NCBI RefSeq assembly: GCF_023278185.1
Contig: NZ_CP066356.1
Span: 3,774,001 to 3,838,000 of the forward strand
Reading direction: 5' to 3'
DNA length: 64,000 nucleotides
Origin: Bradyrhizobium elkanii USDA 76
GTDB taxonomy: Bacteria > Pseudomonadota > Alphaproteobacteria > Rhizobiales > Xanthobacteraceae
This document shows positions 7,996-16,270 of the stretch, piece after piece. The notes below the pieces were generated by a model, which was not told the origin of the DNA, ran no database searches, and saw only the letters and a list, made by a program, of their open reading frames with translations. Each line of letters starts with the position of its first letter. Position 1 is the stretch's first letter. The position numbers and the translations under genes are program-made.

Positions 7996-8664
7996 CTACA
8001 AATTCGCCAGCCCGCATTCGACGGCGAGGCGGACCAGCTGGGCGTCGGTCCGCATGCCGGTCTTGGCCTTGATGAGGTAGTGATAGTTCTGCACGGTCTT
8101 GGTGCTGAGGTTGAGGTTGGCGGCGATCTGCTCCTTGGTGCTGCCGGCCGCCAGCTGCCGGAGGATTTCGATCTCCCGCTCGCCGAGCTGGTCGAGCGCC
8201 GATCGGGTCGGCACCAGGCTTTCCAGCGCCAGCACGCGCGCGACGTCGTCGCTCATCGCATGCTCGCCGCGCGCCACCGAGCGGATCGCCGCGATCAGCT
8301 CGGCCGGTTCGCTGCCCTTGGTGACGAAGCCGCTGGCGCCGGCGCCGAACGCCGCCTTCACCTGGGCCGCCTCGCTGTGCATGCTGAAGACGAGGATGCG
8401 CGCGTCGGCGTCGCGCGCGCGGATGTTGCGGATCGCCTCCAGTCCGCTGGCACCCGGCATCGAAATGTCCATCACCACCACATCGGGCCGGTGCGACTTG
8501 AACGCGCGATAGGCATTGGCGGCGTTGTCGGCTTCGGCGACCACGCGGAAATCGTCCTGATGCTCGAGCACGCGCCGGTAGCCCTGACGGACGACCGGAT
8601 GATCGTCCACCAGCAGGATCGAGATGCCCCGAATCTTCGCCGTCGTCGACGTCACGATTGTCAT
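7996..8664 (-). CDS. LuxR/NarL-type response regulator
   Basis: A 222-residue two-domain regulator. The receiver domain has the acidic pair in LLVDDHPVVRQG, phosphoacceptor Asp66 in VVVMDISMPG and Lys116 in GFVTKGS. The C-terminal LuxR helix-turn-helix runs from LGEREIEILRQLAAG to STKTVQNYHYLIKAKTG. The ATG at 8664 comes one base after the kinase stop codon, so the pair is one translation unit. The frame extends upstream, but that part lies inside the kinase gene and gives no domain. The target genes are unknown. Confidence 0.92.
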   Translation of the reverse strand: MTIVTSTTAKIRGISILLVDDHPVVRQGYRRVLEHQDDFRVVAEADNAANAYRAFKSHRPDVVVMDISMPGASGLEAIRNIRARDADARILVFSMHSEAAQVKAAFGAGASGFVTKGSEPAELIAAIRSVARGEHAMSDDVARVLALESLVPTRSALDQLGEREIEILRQLAAGSTKEQIAANLNLSTKTVQNYHYLIKAKTGMRTDAQLVRLAVECGLANL

Positions 8665-8665
8665 C

Positions 8666-10096
8666 TCACGCGGCGAGCGGGATCGTGGCGGCGACCGACA
8701 GGCCGCGGCTGGCGCGCGCGATCGACAGCGAGCCGCCGAGGGCCGTGACGCGCTCGCTGACGCCGGTGAGGCCGAAGCCCGCGGATTGCGCCACCTTGGC
8801 CGCATCGCCGCCGCCATCGTCCTCGACCCGCACCAGCAGGGCGTTCTCGCTTCCGGTCCGCCGCTCGATCCGCAGCACGATCTCGCGCGCCGAGCTGTGG
8901 CGCAGCGCATTGGTCAGGCACTCCTGCGCGACGCGATAGGCGGTGGCGGCGACCGTGCCGCTGATGTCGGCAAGGTCGCCCTGCAGATCGAGCTGGATCA
9001 TCGGCTGCACCGTGCGCGACCGCCAGCTGTCGACGAGATCGACCAGGCTTGCCTCCAGCCCGAGCTCTTCGGCCGGCGGATGACGCAGCCGGTTCAGTGT
9101 ATCGCGCAGGCACGCCATGATGCGGCGCGTCGCCTGCGAGATCATCCGTGCATCCTGCGCAATTTCGGTGCCGGCGGCGTACTTGTCCCCGGCGCTTGCC
9201 TCGATCGTGTTGGCGAAGGCGAGGATCGCGGTGAGGTTCTGGCCGAACTCATCGTGCAGCTCGCGCGCCAGCGTGCGGCGTTCGTCGTTGCGGATTTCGA
9301 GCAGCCGCCGGGTCAGCACCGTGCGTTCCTCCTCGGCAAGCGCGAGACGGTCGCCGAGATCGCTGACGGCACGCCCGATCATCGCGAGCTCCATCGAGCG
9401 GACGCGCGGCAGCGGCGTACGGTACTCGCCGTCGGCCATCCGCTGCAGTGCCGACACGATCGAGTGCGCGGGCGCCAGCGTGTGCGCGATCGCAAGCGAA
9501 GCGAGCAGCGCGATGGCGAGCGCCATCAACAGCGCGACATGGATGTTGTCGAGAATGTGCTGCCAGGCGAGCGCGATCGCGGCGTCCGGATCGGCGATGG
9601 CACGCACGGTTCCCGCGGTCGCGGCGCGGGCGCTGATCGGCCGCTCCACGGTAGCGTGATCGCCGAGTATCATCTGCACGGTGGCCGCGAACCAGCGCGG
9701 CGGCGCCTTGCCGATCCCTTTGCTCTGGCCGCAGAGGGGCTTCTCGAAGGCGCCGGCCGGTTCGAACTGCACGCAGATCCCGGGCGCGATCAGGCCCATG
9801 GTTTCGATGGTGCGCCAGTCCGGTGCCGGCAGCAATTGCTCGCGCATCCGGTTGCTGCGCAGCAGCAATTCGCGCCAGTACAGCGCCTCGAGCGATTGCG
9901 AAACCCGCTCGGCGGACGCCTGCGTGGCGCGATCGACGCTGCGATAGGCGTCGATCGTGGCCCAGACGGTGGCTGCGCCGAGGCATAGCGCGACGATCAC
10001 GAGCAGGCGGGCGACCAGTTGAAGCACGAGGCGCATGCGATCACTCCACGGCCAGAGCATGATCCGCAACGGAGAGAAGCGGGTGGTCATGCTCAA
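8666..10096 (-). CDS. Membrane histidine kinase, NarX/HisKA_3 type
   Basis: A 476-residue sensor kinase, partner of the response regulator behind it. Two membrane helices (about residues 25-45 and 187-207) flank a roughly 140-residue periplasmic sensor domain with two Cys residues. A HAMP-like linker follows, then the HisKA_3 dimerisation helix with phosphoacceptor His281 in ARELHDEFGQNL, and a HATPase domain ending in a GFGLTGVSERVTALGG G-box. The signal is not identifiable. No target gene adjoins the pair on its own strand; the channel-like operon at 10.3 kb diverges from it and is one candidate. Confidence 0.92.
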   Translation of the reverse strand: MSMTTRFSPLRIMLWPWSDRMRLVLQLVARLLVIVALCLGAATVWATIDAYRSVDRATQASAERVSQSLEALYWRELLLRSNRMREQLLPAPDWRTIETMGLIAPGICVQFEPAGAFEKPLCGQSKGIGKAPPRWFAATVQMILGDHATVERPISARAATAGTVRAIADPDAAIALAWQHILDNIHVALLMALAIALLASLAIAHTLAPAHSIVSALQRMADGEYRTPLPRVRSMELAMIGRAVSDLGDRLALAEEERTVLTRRLLEIRNDERRTLARELHDEFGQNLTAILAFANTIEASAGDKYAAGTEIAQDARMISQATRRIMACLRDTLNRLRHPPAEELGLEASLVDLVDSWRSRTVQPMIQLDLQGDLADISGTVAATAYRVAQECLTNALRHSSAREIVLRIERRTGSENALLVRVEDDGGGDAAKVAQSAGFGLTGVSERVTALGGSLSIARASRGLSVAATIPLAA

Positions 10097-10280
10097 ACGA
10101 GAGATGCGATGCTAACAGCAGCGCTGTTCCCCGCCAATCGCAAGCATGCGAAGCTGTGCAGGTCGGGAAATTTGCCCGACGAAATCTGGGCAGATGTCTT
10201 TGGACAGCGCAGGCCGGCTCTGCTCTAACGGAAAGTGAGGCCCGCGCGGAGCCTCATGGAACAGAGGGAGCTCACGCAGC

Positions 10281-11063
10281 ATGGATGCCAAGGTCGACGT
10301 CGCGGCCGCATCGGCCGGCACGGACGCGGCGGAGCGCAGCGCCCTGCTGCTCTGGATGATCTTCACCGGCCTTTCGGTGTTCGCCGCCTTCCTGCTGTGG
10401 CGCTACGGGCTGATCCGCCTCATGATCAATTCCGACCGCACCTACATTTCCAGCGTCATCGCCGTCCTCTACATCGTCACCTGCATCCATTGCTTCTGGC
10501 GGACGCGGGCGATCGCGCGGGAGGGGGAGGTCGCGCGCTCCTGCCGCACCATCCTCGCCGCGCCCGATGGCGCCAGGATCCTTGCATCAGGGGCGCTTGC
10601 ATCAGATGCGCGCGGCCTGCCCGGCGGGCTCGTCACCGATCACATCAAAAGCCTGGTGCAGAAGGCCGAGGCGCAGGCCAAGGGACGCATCGACCAGACC
10701 CTGCTGCTGCGGACGCTGGCGGACCGGCTGCGCGGGTCCAACGGCTTCGGCGCCTTCGTCTCCGATACGCTGATGAAGCTCGGCCTGCTCGGCACCATCA
10801 TCGGCTTCATCATCATGCTGGCGCCGATCGCTTCGCTGGATGCCGCCGACAAGGTCGCGATGAAATCGTCGATGGGCCTGATGAGCGACGGCATGGCGGT
10901 CGCGATGTACACGACGCTGGCCGGACTGATCGGATCGATCCTGGTCCGGATCCAGTACTACATGCTCGATTCCGCGACCCAGCGGGTGTTTTCCGACGCC
11001 GTCGTGCTGACCGAGACGCACGTCACGCCGGTCCTGGAACGTCGCCTTGGTACGCCGTCATGA
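10281..11063 (+). CDS. MotA/TolQ/ExbB-like proton channel family membrane protein
   Basis: A 260-residue integral membrane protein with four predicted helices: about residues 20-42, 50-68, 163-187 and 206-230. The last two helices carry the MotA/TolQ/ExbB pattern (LGLLGTIIGFIIML, then MAVAMYTTLAGLIGSILVR). These families form pentameric channels that convert the proton gradient into work through a partner with a single membrane helix. It is the first gene of a tightly overlapping set of three: its stop overlaps the next start as ATGA. A GAGGGAG motif lies rather far (about 13 bases) from the ATG. There is no OmpA-like, TonB or flagellar gene nearby. The role is unknown. Confidence 0.8.
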   Translation: MDAKVDVAAASAGTDAAERSALLLWMIFTGLSVFAAFLLWRYGLIRLMINSDRTYISSVIAVLYIVTCIHCFWRTRAIAREGEVARSCRTILAAPDGARILASGALASDARGLPGGLVTDHIKSLVQKAEAQAKGRIDQTLLLRTLADRLRGSNGFGAFVSDTLMKLGLLGTIIGFIIMLAPIASLDAADKVAMKSSMGLMSDGMAVAMYTTLAGLIGSILVRIQYYMLDSATQRVFSDAVVLTETHVTPVLERRLGTPS

Positions 11064-11734
11064 TGGATGAGTTCGGGCTCTATCCACGCGAGGAGCCGTT
11101 CGATCCGCTCGGCGTCATGCTGTTCAAGGCGTTGCAGGTCATCGCCTTCCTGTTCTTCCTGGCGCTGCTTGCGGTGTCGCCGGATTCCAAGGAAGGCAAG
11201 ATCGAATCCAAGGCGGAGTTCATCATCACGATGGACTGGCCGGACAACCATCCTGACGATCTCGACCTGTTCGTGCAGGATCCGGCCGGCAACATCGCCT
11301 GGTACCGGCATCGCGAGGCCGGCTTCCTGACGCTCGATCGCGACGACCGCGGCGGCGCCAACGACTTCATCATCGTCAACGGCAAGAAGATCGCCTCGCC
11401 AATCCGCGAGGAGATCGTCACCTTGCGCGGCATCGTCGCCGGCGAATACACCGTCAACGTCTCGCATTTCCAGGCGACGACCGGCGAGCCGGTGCAGGCC
11501 AATGTGAAGGTGCAGAAGCTCAATCCGACGGCGCAGGTGATCTTCGACGACAAGCTGACCGTCGATCACACCGGCGACGAGAAGACCGCGGTCAGGTTTC
11601 GTCTCGACGCCGAGGGCAAGGTGATCAACGTGGACCGGCGGCCGAAATCGCTGCTCGAGACCTTCCGCAGCAGCTGGCGCAACGGCGCCGACATGGATCC
11701 GAAAACCGGCGTCAGGGTGCTCCGCCGTGATTAG
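11060..11734 (+). CDS. Single-pass membrane protein with periplasmic beta domain, channel partner candidate
   Basis: A 224-residue protein with a short cytoplasmic N-terminus, one membrane helix (about residues 20-38, FKALQVIAFLFFLALLAV) and a long periplasmic part. The topology is that of ExbD/TolR/MotB. A PFDPLGVML segment places an Asp at the start of the helix, comparable in position with the proton-carrying Asp of ExbD/TolR; this is inference. The periplasmic part contains DWPDNHPDDLDLFVQDPAGN and ends near residue 200. It looks like a beta-sandwich of the YfaP/DUF2135 kind rather than the ExbD domain. The start overlaps the channel gene stop (ATGA) and its end overlaps the third gene by eight bases. 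Confidence 0.75.
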   Translation: MMDEFGLYPREEPFDPLGVMLFKALQVIAFLFFLALLAVSPDSKEGKIESKAEFIITMDWPDNHPDDLDLFVQDPAGNIAWYRHREAGFLTLDRDDRGGANDFIIVNGKKIASPIREEIVTLRGIVAGEYTVNVSHFQATTGEPVQANVKVQKLNPTAQVIFDDKLTVDHTGDEKTAVRFRLDAEGKVINVDRRPKSLLETFRSSWRNGADMDPKTGVRVLRRD

Positions 11735-12335
11735 TCTGCAGTCGGTCATTCTCACGCTTGCGGTCGCATACGCGGTGGTCGGTGCGCTGCTCTTGATCGT
11801 GCTGGTCTATGCGCGGCTGCACTGGTCGCTGAAGGCCGTCGTCATCGTCGTGACCAGCGCCTTCTACTTCGTCAGCTTCGGCGGCATGCGCGGTTTGCTC
11901 GGCTGGGCGTCCGCGGAAAAACTGCCGGCGAATTTCAAGCTGCTGTCGACGCGGATCGTGGAGCCGCATTCGCTGGAGGGCGATCCGGGCTCGATCTATC
12001 TCTGGGTCGAGGAGCTTGACGAGGACAACCGGCCGAGCGCGATCCCGCGCGCTTTCCGCATTCCCTATAGCGAGGCGTTGGCGGAGCAGACCCACACCGC
12101 CGAGAACGAGATCAAGGCCGGGCATCCGCAAGGCGGGCGGGCGGCGGATTTCGGCGGTGGCGACGGCACCATCATGGACTTCGTCAGGGAGTACATCACG
12201 CCGAAGACGATCGTGGAGACGACCGGCGGCGATTCCACCACGGGGACGTTCGTGGCTCCGCCGGCCGGCGCGCAAGGGTCGGTGTTCACGCCGCTGCCGC
12301 CGCCCCGGATGCCGCCCAAGGACGAGCAGCAATAG
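11727..12335 (+). CDS. Third protein of the channel-like operon, two membrane helices
   Basis: A 202-residue protein beginning at a GTG that overlaps the end of the preceding gene by eight bases. Two predicted membrane helices (about residues 8-30 and 36-58) are followed by a soluble region with IYLWVEELDEDNRPSAIPRAFRIPY and a Pro/Gly-rich low-complexity tail. No named family was recognised. The overlap with the two upstream genes says it is made with them, so it is probably a third component of the same membrane complex. Confidence 0.75.
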   Translation: MISLQSVILTLAVAYAVVGALLLIVLVYARLHWSLKAVVIVVTSAFYFVSFGGMRGLLGWASAEKLPANFKLLSTRIVEPHSLEGDPGSIYLWVEELDEDNRPSAIPRAFRIPYSEALAEQTHTAENEIKAGHPQGGRAADFGGGDGTIMDFVREYITPKTIVETTGGDSTTGTFVAPPAGAQGSVFTPLPPPRMPPKDEQQ

Positions 12336-12491
12336 CAGGATGCCTACCCAGGAGGGTGGCACAAAAATAGGGATCGGCAATAATCAGTCAGCGGGATGGA
12401 CAGTAATCATCCGGAATTCCTCAATTCCCTGAAGTGTGTAGTCTTGGGATTAACCGGGGCTAGATTTTATCCCCAAGCCATTTTTCCCGGC

Positions 12492-12521
12492 AAAGGGGCC
12501 GCTGCGTGAAGCGGCCCCTTT
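12492..12521. terminator. Strong hairpin, probable terminator
   Basis: Eleven-base arms (12492-12502 and 12511-12521) pair perfectly around an eight-base loop. On the minus strand it is followed, after a CCGGG stretch, by five T's at 12481-12485. It lies between the channel-like operon and a small minus-strand membrane gene, so it could serve either. Nothing else was seen in 12336-12568. Confidence 0.55.
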
Positions 12522-12568
12522 CGATTCCGCGGCAAGGCGCGGTGAGAGGCCGGCGCGGCGGGGCGGGC

Positions 12569-12685
12569 TTACAGCACCGTCAGAAATGCGATCGCGAGAA
12601 CCATCAGCCACCCGACAATGACGAGCGAGACCACCGCGCCCGCGGTGATCTTGGCGATCTCCTTCAAGGTCATTGGCCGGTCCAT
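12569..12685 (-). CDS. Small single-helix membrane protein
   Basis: A 38-residue ORF beginning MDRPMTLKEIAKITAG and running into one hydrophobic helix (AGAVVSLVIVGWLMVLAIAFLTVL). An AGGAGAGG ribosome site lies seven bases before the ATG, which argues that it is translated. The function is unknown; small single-pass proteins of this kind often modulate larger membrane proteins. Confidence 0.6.
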   Translation of the reverse strand: MDRPMTLKEIAKITAGAVVSLVIVGWLMVLAIAFLTVL

Positions 12686-12827
12686 GCAAACCTCTCCTGG
12701 GTAGCCCTGAACGAGACATAGGCGCGGACTGGCAGATCGCCCTGGCTGCTCACGGAACGTTGTAGCGTCCATAAGCCAGGGGTGGGCCCTTCCGGGGGGC
12801 CACGGCTGTCATTTCACAAAATATTGT

Positions 12828-12867
12828 CTGACAGATATTGAAATCTGTCAGCGAGATGGTGTATATA
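12828..12867 (+). promoter_or_regulatory. Palindromic operator and promoter of the TetR gene
   Basis: Nine-base arms CTGACAGAT (12828-12836) and ATCTGTCAG (12843-12851) form a perfect inverted repeat with a six-base spacer, typical in size of a TetR operator. A possible -35 (TTGAAA, 12838-12843) sits inside the palindrome and a -10-like TATATA lies at 12862-12867, spacing 18. Binding here would block transcription, so autorepression by the TetR product encoded at 13093 is the simplest reading. Confidence 0.65.
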
Positions 12868-12961
12868 CTGATCAGCCCCAAGGGAGGAGGGCGCCCAGTG
12901 GCTGTTCCGGCGTTTGGCCGGGGAGCCGGACTTAATTTGACTACCTCGAAGGACTACCTCC

Positions 12962-13096
12962 ATGACCATAGAAATCTTTCAATTGACCGCCCAGATTCAA
13001 CAGTGGCTCAATCTTCGCGTCGCCCGCCACCTGGCCGCCCAGGCCGCCAAGTTCACCCGCGGGCAGGACAGCGATAACCAGACGGTAAACGCATGA
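12962..13096 (+). CDS. 44-residue ORF translationally coupled to the TetR gene
   Basis: An ATG-initiated ORF of 44 codons, starting MTIEIFQLTAQIQQWLNLR. Its stop codon overlaps the TetR start (ATGA at 13093-13096). The product is predicted to be a short amphipathic helix with a polar tail. There is no clear strong ribosome site at its own ATG. It could be a leader whose translation sets TetR output, or a small protein in its own right. No homologue was recognised. Confidence 0.5.
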   Translation: MTIEIFQLTAQIQQWLNLRVARHLAAQAAKFTRGQDSDNQTVNA

Positions 13097-13686
13097 ACGA
13101 GGCGGTGGTTTTGACACCCGAGCGGATCCTCGAGGCAACTGAGGATGTCTTGAGGCGCTTTGGGCTGAGCAAGGCCACCGTTGTCGACGTTGCCCGTGCG
13201 CTGGATGTCAGCCACGGCAGCGTCTACCGTCACTTCCCCAGCAAGGCCTCGCTGCGCGATGCTGTCGCCAAGCGCTGGCTCGACCGCGCCAACGAGCCGC
13301 TGTGCAAGATCGCAGCCGGCTCAGGCCCGGCGCCGGAACGGCTGGAGACATGGCTGCGCACTGCCTTTTCGATCAAGCAGAAGAAAGTCTGCGACGATCC
13401 CGAGATGTTCGCGACCTACCTTGCGCTGGCGCAGGACGCGCGCGAAGTGGTGGAAGCCTACAAGGACAAGCAGGTCGATCTGATCGCGAAAATCCTGGCC
13501 GACGGTGTCGCGCAGGGCGTGTTCGAGATCGACAATGTGAAGGCGACCGCGCGTGCCGTGTTCGACGCCACCGTCCGCTACCATCACCCGGCGCATGCCG
13601 AGGAATGGGCCAAGCCCGAATGCCCGTCGCGGATCGACGCGCTGCTGGCCCTGCTGCTGAAGGGCCTGCGGGTCTGCAAGCAGTAG
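13093..13686 (+). CDS. TetR-family transcriptional regulator
   Basis: A 197-residue repressor-type protein. The N-terminal helix-turn-helix is clear: ILEATEDVLRRFGLSKATVVDVARALDVSHGSVYRHFPSK, about residues 10-50. The C-terminal ligand domain resembles the TetR_C group that follows HFPSKASLRDAV regulators and includes a CDDPEMFATYLAL segment. It is preceded by the coupled 44-codon ORF and a 24-base palindrome that is its probable operator. No efflux or catabolic gene follows it on the same strand, so the regulon is unknown beyond itself. Confidence 0.92.
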   Translation: MNEAVVLTPERILEATEDVLRRFGLSKATVVDVARALDVSHGSVYRHFPSKASLRDAVAKRWLDRANEPLCKIAAGSGPAPERLETWLRTAFSIKQKKVCDDPEMFATYLALAQDAREVVEAYKDKQVDLIAKILADGVAQGVFEIDNVKATARAVFDATVRYHHPAHAEEWAKPECPSRIDALLALLLKGLRVCKQ

Positions 13687-13725
13687 CTCGGTGCTCGCGC
13701 TTCTTCACACAACGGAGCAAGCGGC

Positions 13726-13901
13726 ACCCCTCTCCCTAACCCTCCCCCGCAAGGGGGGAGGGAACCCATCCGCTAATGCTCCCCTCACATCCGTTACCGA
13801 CGTTTTGAATCCGCGACGCCGTGCCCAGACTGTAACTCAGTCAGGTGAGCATGCCGGTCGGGCTCCCTCCCCCCTTGCGGGGGAGGGTTGGGGAGAGGGG
13901 T
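13726..13901. repeat. Inverted pair of CT/GA-rich palindromic repeats
   Basis: Two copies of a roughly 39-base element (13726-13764 and 13863-13901), each with an internal hairpin around GCAA, lie in opposite orientation about 100 bases apart. They match a dispersed repeat typical of rhizobial intergenic DNA. The surrounding gene-free stretch 13687-14032 holds only these repeats and no convincing ORF. Confidence 0.8.
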
Positions 13902-14032
13902 AAACCGCGGGCTGTGACCGTGGAGATTGCGCGGTCGCGTGCCAACTGGCTTTCGCTGCCACCCTCGGCCCGATTGCGAGCCCGGGGCCGCGTGTGCTTG
14001 ATATCGGACAGGGATCAGCAACGCGGACCACG

Positions 14033-14773
14033 ATGCGGCTTGCACTGTTCGCCGATATTCACGCCAACCGGCAGGCCTTCGCCGCCTGCCTCGACGCTGC
14101 GCATGCGCGCGGCGCCGAGCGGCTGATCTGTCTCGGCGATATCGTCGGCTATGGCGCCGATCCCGAATGGGCCGTCGATACGGTGATCGACCTCGTCGCC
14201 AAGGGTGCGATCGCGGTGCGCGGCAATCATGACAATGCGATCGGCGTGCCGAGCGACACCATGAATGCCGAGGCGAAGGCCGCGATCGACTGGACCCGCG
14301 GCCGGCTCAGCGGCGAGCAGAAGCAGTTCCTCGCCGGGCTTCCGATGTCGCGAGAGGAGGACAACAGGCTCTACGTGCACTCCGAAGCTTCGGAGCCCAC
14401 GAAATGGCGCTATGTTCGCGACACCGCCGACGCCGCGCGCAGCATGATGGCAACCGAGCTGCAGATCACGTTCTGCGGCCACATCCATCGTCCCGGCCTC
14501 TATTCGATGTCCTCGACCGCCAAGATGACGAGCTTCGTTCCGACTTCGGGCATCGCTGTTCAGTTGCTGCCGGGGCGGCGCTGGCTTGCGGTGCTCGGCT
14601 CGGTCGGCCAGCCGCGCGACGGCGATCCCGCAGCGTCGTTTGCGATGTTCGACACCATAAGCCGCGAGATCATCTATCATCGCGTGCCCTACGACGTCGC
14701 GACCGCGGCGGCGCTGATCAAGGCGAACGGCCTGCCGCACTGGCTCGCCGACCGTCTGCCGCTCGGCCGGTGA
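14033..14773 (+). CDS. Calcineurin-like metallophosphoesterase
   Basis: A 246-residue phosphoesterase with the complete five-block metal signature: FADIHAN, CLGDIVGYGADPE, RGNHDNAI, a His in LYVHSEA, and CGHIHRP. This subgroup resembles bacterial YfcE/diadenosine-tetraphosphatase-like or PPP-like phosphatases, so a phosphoprotein or nucleotide substrate is plausible. The ATG at 14033 is chosen because it places the first motif seven residues in; an upstream start at 13994 has no better ribosome site. The stop codon overlaps by one base the start of a Ser/Thr kinase gene, pointing to a phosphatase-kinase pair acting together. Confidence 0.88.
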   Translation: MRLALFADIHANRQAFAACLDAAHARGAERLICLGDIVGYGADPEWAVDTVIDLVAKGAIAVRGNHDNAIGVPSDTMNAEAKAAIDWTRGRLSGEQKQFLAGLPMSREEDNRLYVHSEASEPTKWRYVRDTADAARSMMATELQITFCGHIHRPGLYSMSSTAKMTSFVPTSGIAVQLLPGRRWLAVLGSVGQPRDGDPAASFAMFDTISREIIYHRVPYDVATAAALIKANGLPHWLADRLPLGR

Positions 14774-16257
14774 TGCCGATGGCGGCGCTGGCGATGCAGG
14801 CGGGTGCCGACATCGATGGCTTCACCATCGGCGAACGCGTGCACCGCGGCGGCATGGCAACGCTGTGGAGCGTCACCCATCCCGGCATCACCGTGCCGCT
14901 GCTGATGAAGGTGCCGCTGACCTCGGAGGGCGAGGATCCGGCCGCGATCGTCAGCTTCGAGATGGAGCAGATGATCCTGCCGCGGCTGTCGGGGCCGCAT
15001 GTGCCGGCCTGTTTTGGCACCGGCGACTTCGAGCGCCAGGCCTATGTGGTGATGGAGCGCATCCCCGGGCAGACGCTCTACAAGCGGCTCGGCGAGCTGC
15101 CGATGCCGTATGAGGAGGTGAGGGTGATCGGCGGCAAGGTCGCGACTGCGCTCGCCAGCCTGCATCGGCAGAACGTCATCCATCACGACATCAAGCCGAG
15201 CAGCATCATGTTCCGCGAGCGCGGCGAGGCGGTGCTGATCGATTTCGGCCTCTCGCATCACCGGCATCTGCCCGACCTGCTGCAGGAAGAGTTTCGCCTG
15301 CCCTACGGCACCGCGCCCTACATGGCGCCGGAGCGCCTGCTCGGCGTACGCGACGATCCGCGCAGCGATTTATTTTCGCTGGGCGTGCTGCTCTATTTCT
15401 TCACCACCGGCGTCCGCCCGTTCGGCGAGACCGAAAGCCTGCGCGGCATGCGCCGGCGGCTGTGGCGTGACCCCTATCCGCCGCGCCAGCTGAAGCCCGA
15501 CTATCCGCCATGGCTGCAGGAGATCGTGCTGCGCTGCCTGGAGATCGATCCCGTGGCGCGCTATCCGACCGCGGCGCAGCTTGCCTTCGATCTCGGCCAT
15601 CCCGATCAGGTGAAGCTGACGGCGCGGGCGCAGCGGCTGAGCCGCGATCCGCTCGGCACGGTCTGGCGCCGCCGTTTCAATCTCGGCGCGGTGCCGCCGC
15701 GGCCGAAGTCTGATGTCGCAGCCCAGCTCGCCGCGAGCCCGATTGTTGCCGTCGCGCTCGATGTCGGCGAGGGGGCCGAGGCGCTGAACGACACCATCCG
15801 CGTCACCGCCGAGCGGGTGCTGTCGACCTCGCCGTCGGCGCGGCTCGCTTGCGTCAACGTGCTGAAGCTCAATCGCCTGGCGATCGACAGCAGCCATGAC
15901 GAGCAGGGCCAGAACAAGCATGTCGACCGCCTGGTGGCGCTGCAGCACTGGGCGCGGCCGTTCGGGCTCGAGGAAGGGCGGCTGACCGTGCATGTGCTGG
16001 AGGCGATCGATCCCGCCGCCGCGATCCTGGAATTCGCAGCGGTCAATCTGGTCGACCACATCATCATCGGCGCGCGGCAGAACTCGCTGCGGCGTGCGCT
16101 GCTCGGCAGCGTGTCCGCCAGGGTCGCGGGGGAAGCGTCGTGCACGGTGACCGTGGTGCGGCCGTCGCGGCTGGCCTCGCAAGCGGACGACGGCGAGGGC
16201 GGCGAAGCGGCGGACCAGGCGGCCAATGCCGCGGTCACGCCGCCCGCGTTGTTCTAG
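14773..16257 (+). CDS. Ser/Thr protein kinase fused to a universal stress protein domain
   Basis: A 494-residue cytoplasmic protein. Residues about 16-285 form a Hanks-type kinase: ATP-binding Lys46 in LLMKVPL, catalytic loop HHDIKPSS with Asp139, IDFGLS with Asp157, APYMAPE and DLFSLGVLLYFFTTGVRPFG. The glycine-rich loop (ERVHRGGMATLW) is slightly reduced. Residues about 335-465 form a universal stress protein domain, ending in an ATP-binding-like IIGARQNSLRRALLGS and CTVTVVRP. There is no membrane segment. The ATG shares its first base with the phosphoesterase stop (TGATG), so the two are coupled. The kinase probably responds to a nucleotide or stress signal sensed by the USP domain; that is inference. 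Confidence 0.9.
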   Translation: MPMAALAMQAGADIDGFTIGERVHRGGMATLWSVTHPGITVPLLMKVPLTSEGEDPAAIVSFEMEQMILPRLSGPHVPACFGTGDFERQAYVVMERIPGQTLYKRLGELPMPYEEVRVIGGKVATALASLHRQNVIHHDIKPSSIMFRERGEAVLIDFGLSHHRHLPDLLQEEFRLPYGTAPYMAPERLLGVRDDPRSDLFSLGVLLYFFTTGVRPFGETESLRGMRRRLWRDPYPPRQLKPDYPPWLQEIVLRCLEIDPVARYPTAAQLAFDLGHPDQVKLTARAQRLSRDPLGTVWRRRFNLGAVPPRPKSDVAAQLAASPIVAVALDVGEGAEALNDTIRVTAERVLSTSPSARLACVNVLKLNRLAIDSSHDEQGQNKHVDRLVALQHWARPFGLEEGRLTVHVLEAIDPAAAILEFAAVNLVDHIIIGARQNSLRRALLGSVSARVAGEASCTVTVVRPSRLASQADDGEGGEAADQAANAAVTPPALF

Positions 16258-16270
16258 TTTCTCCGGATCA

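Noticed and set aside
10281..12335. The channel-like operon as a Zorya anti-phage system
   Set aside because: The second protein lacks an OmpA/peptidoglycan-binding domain, and no ZorC/D helicase or nuclease gene follows.
12838..13077. A 79-codon frame starting in the TetR operator
   Set aside because: It begins inside the promoter palindrome and overlaps the better-supported 44-codon ORF in another frame.
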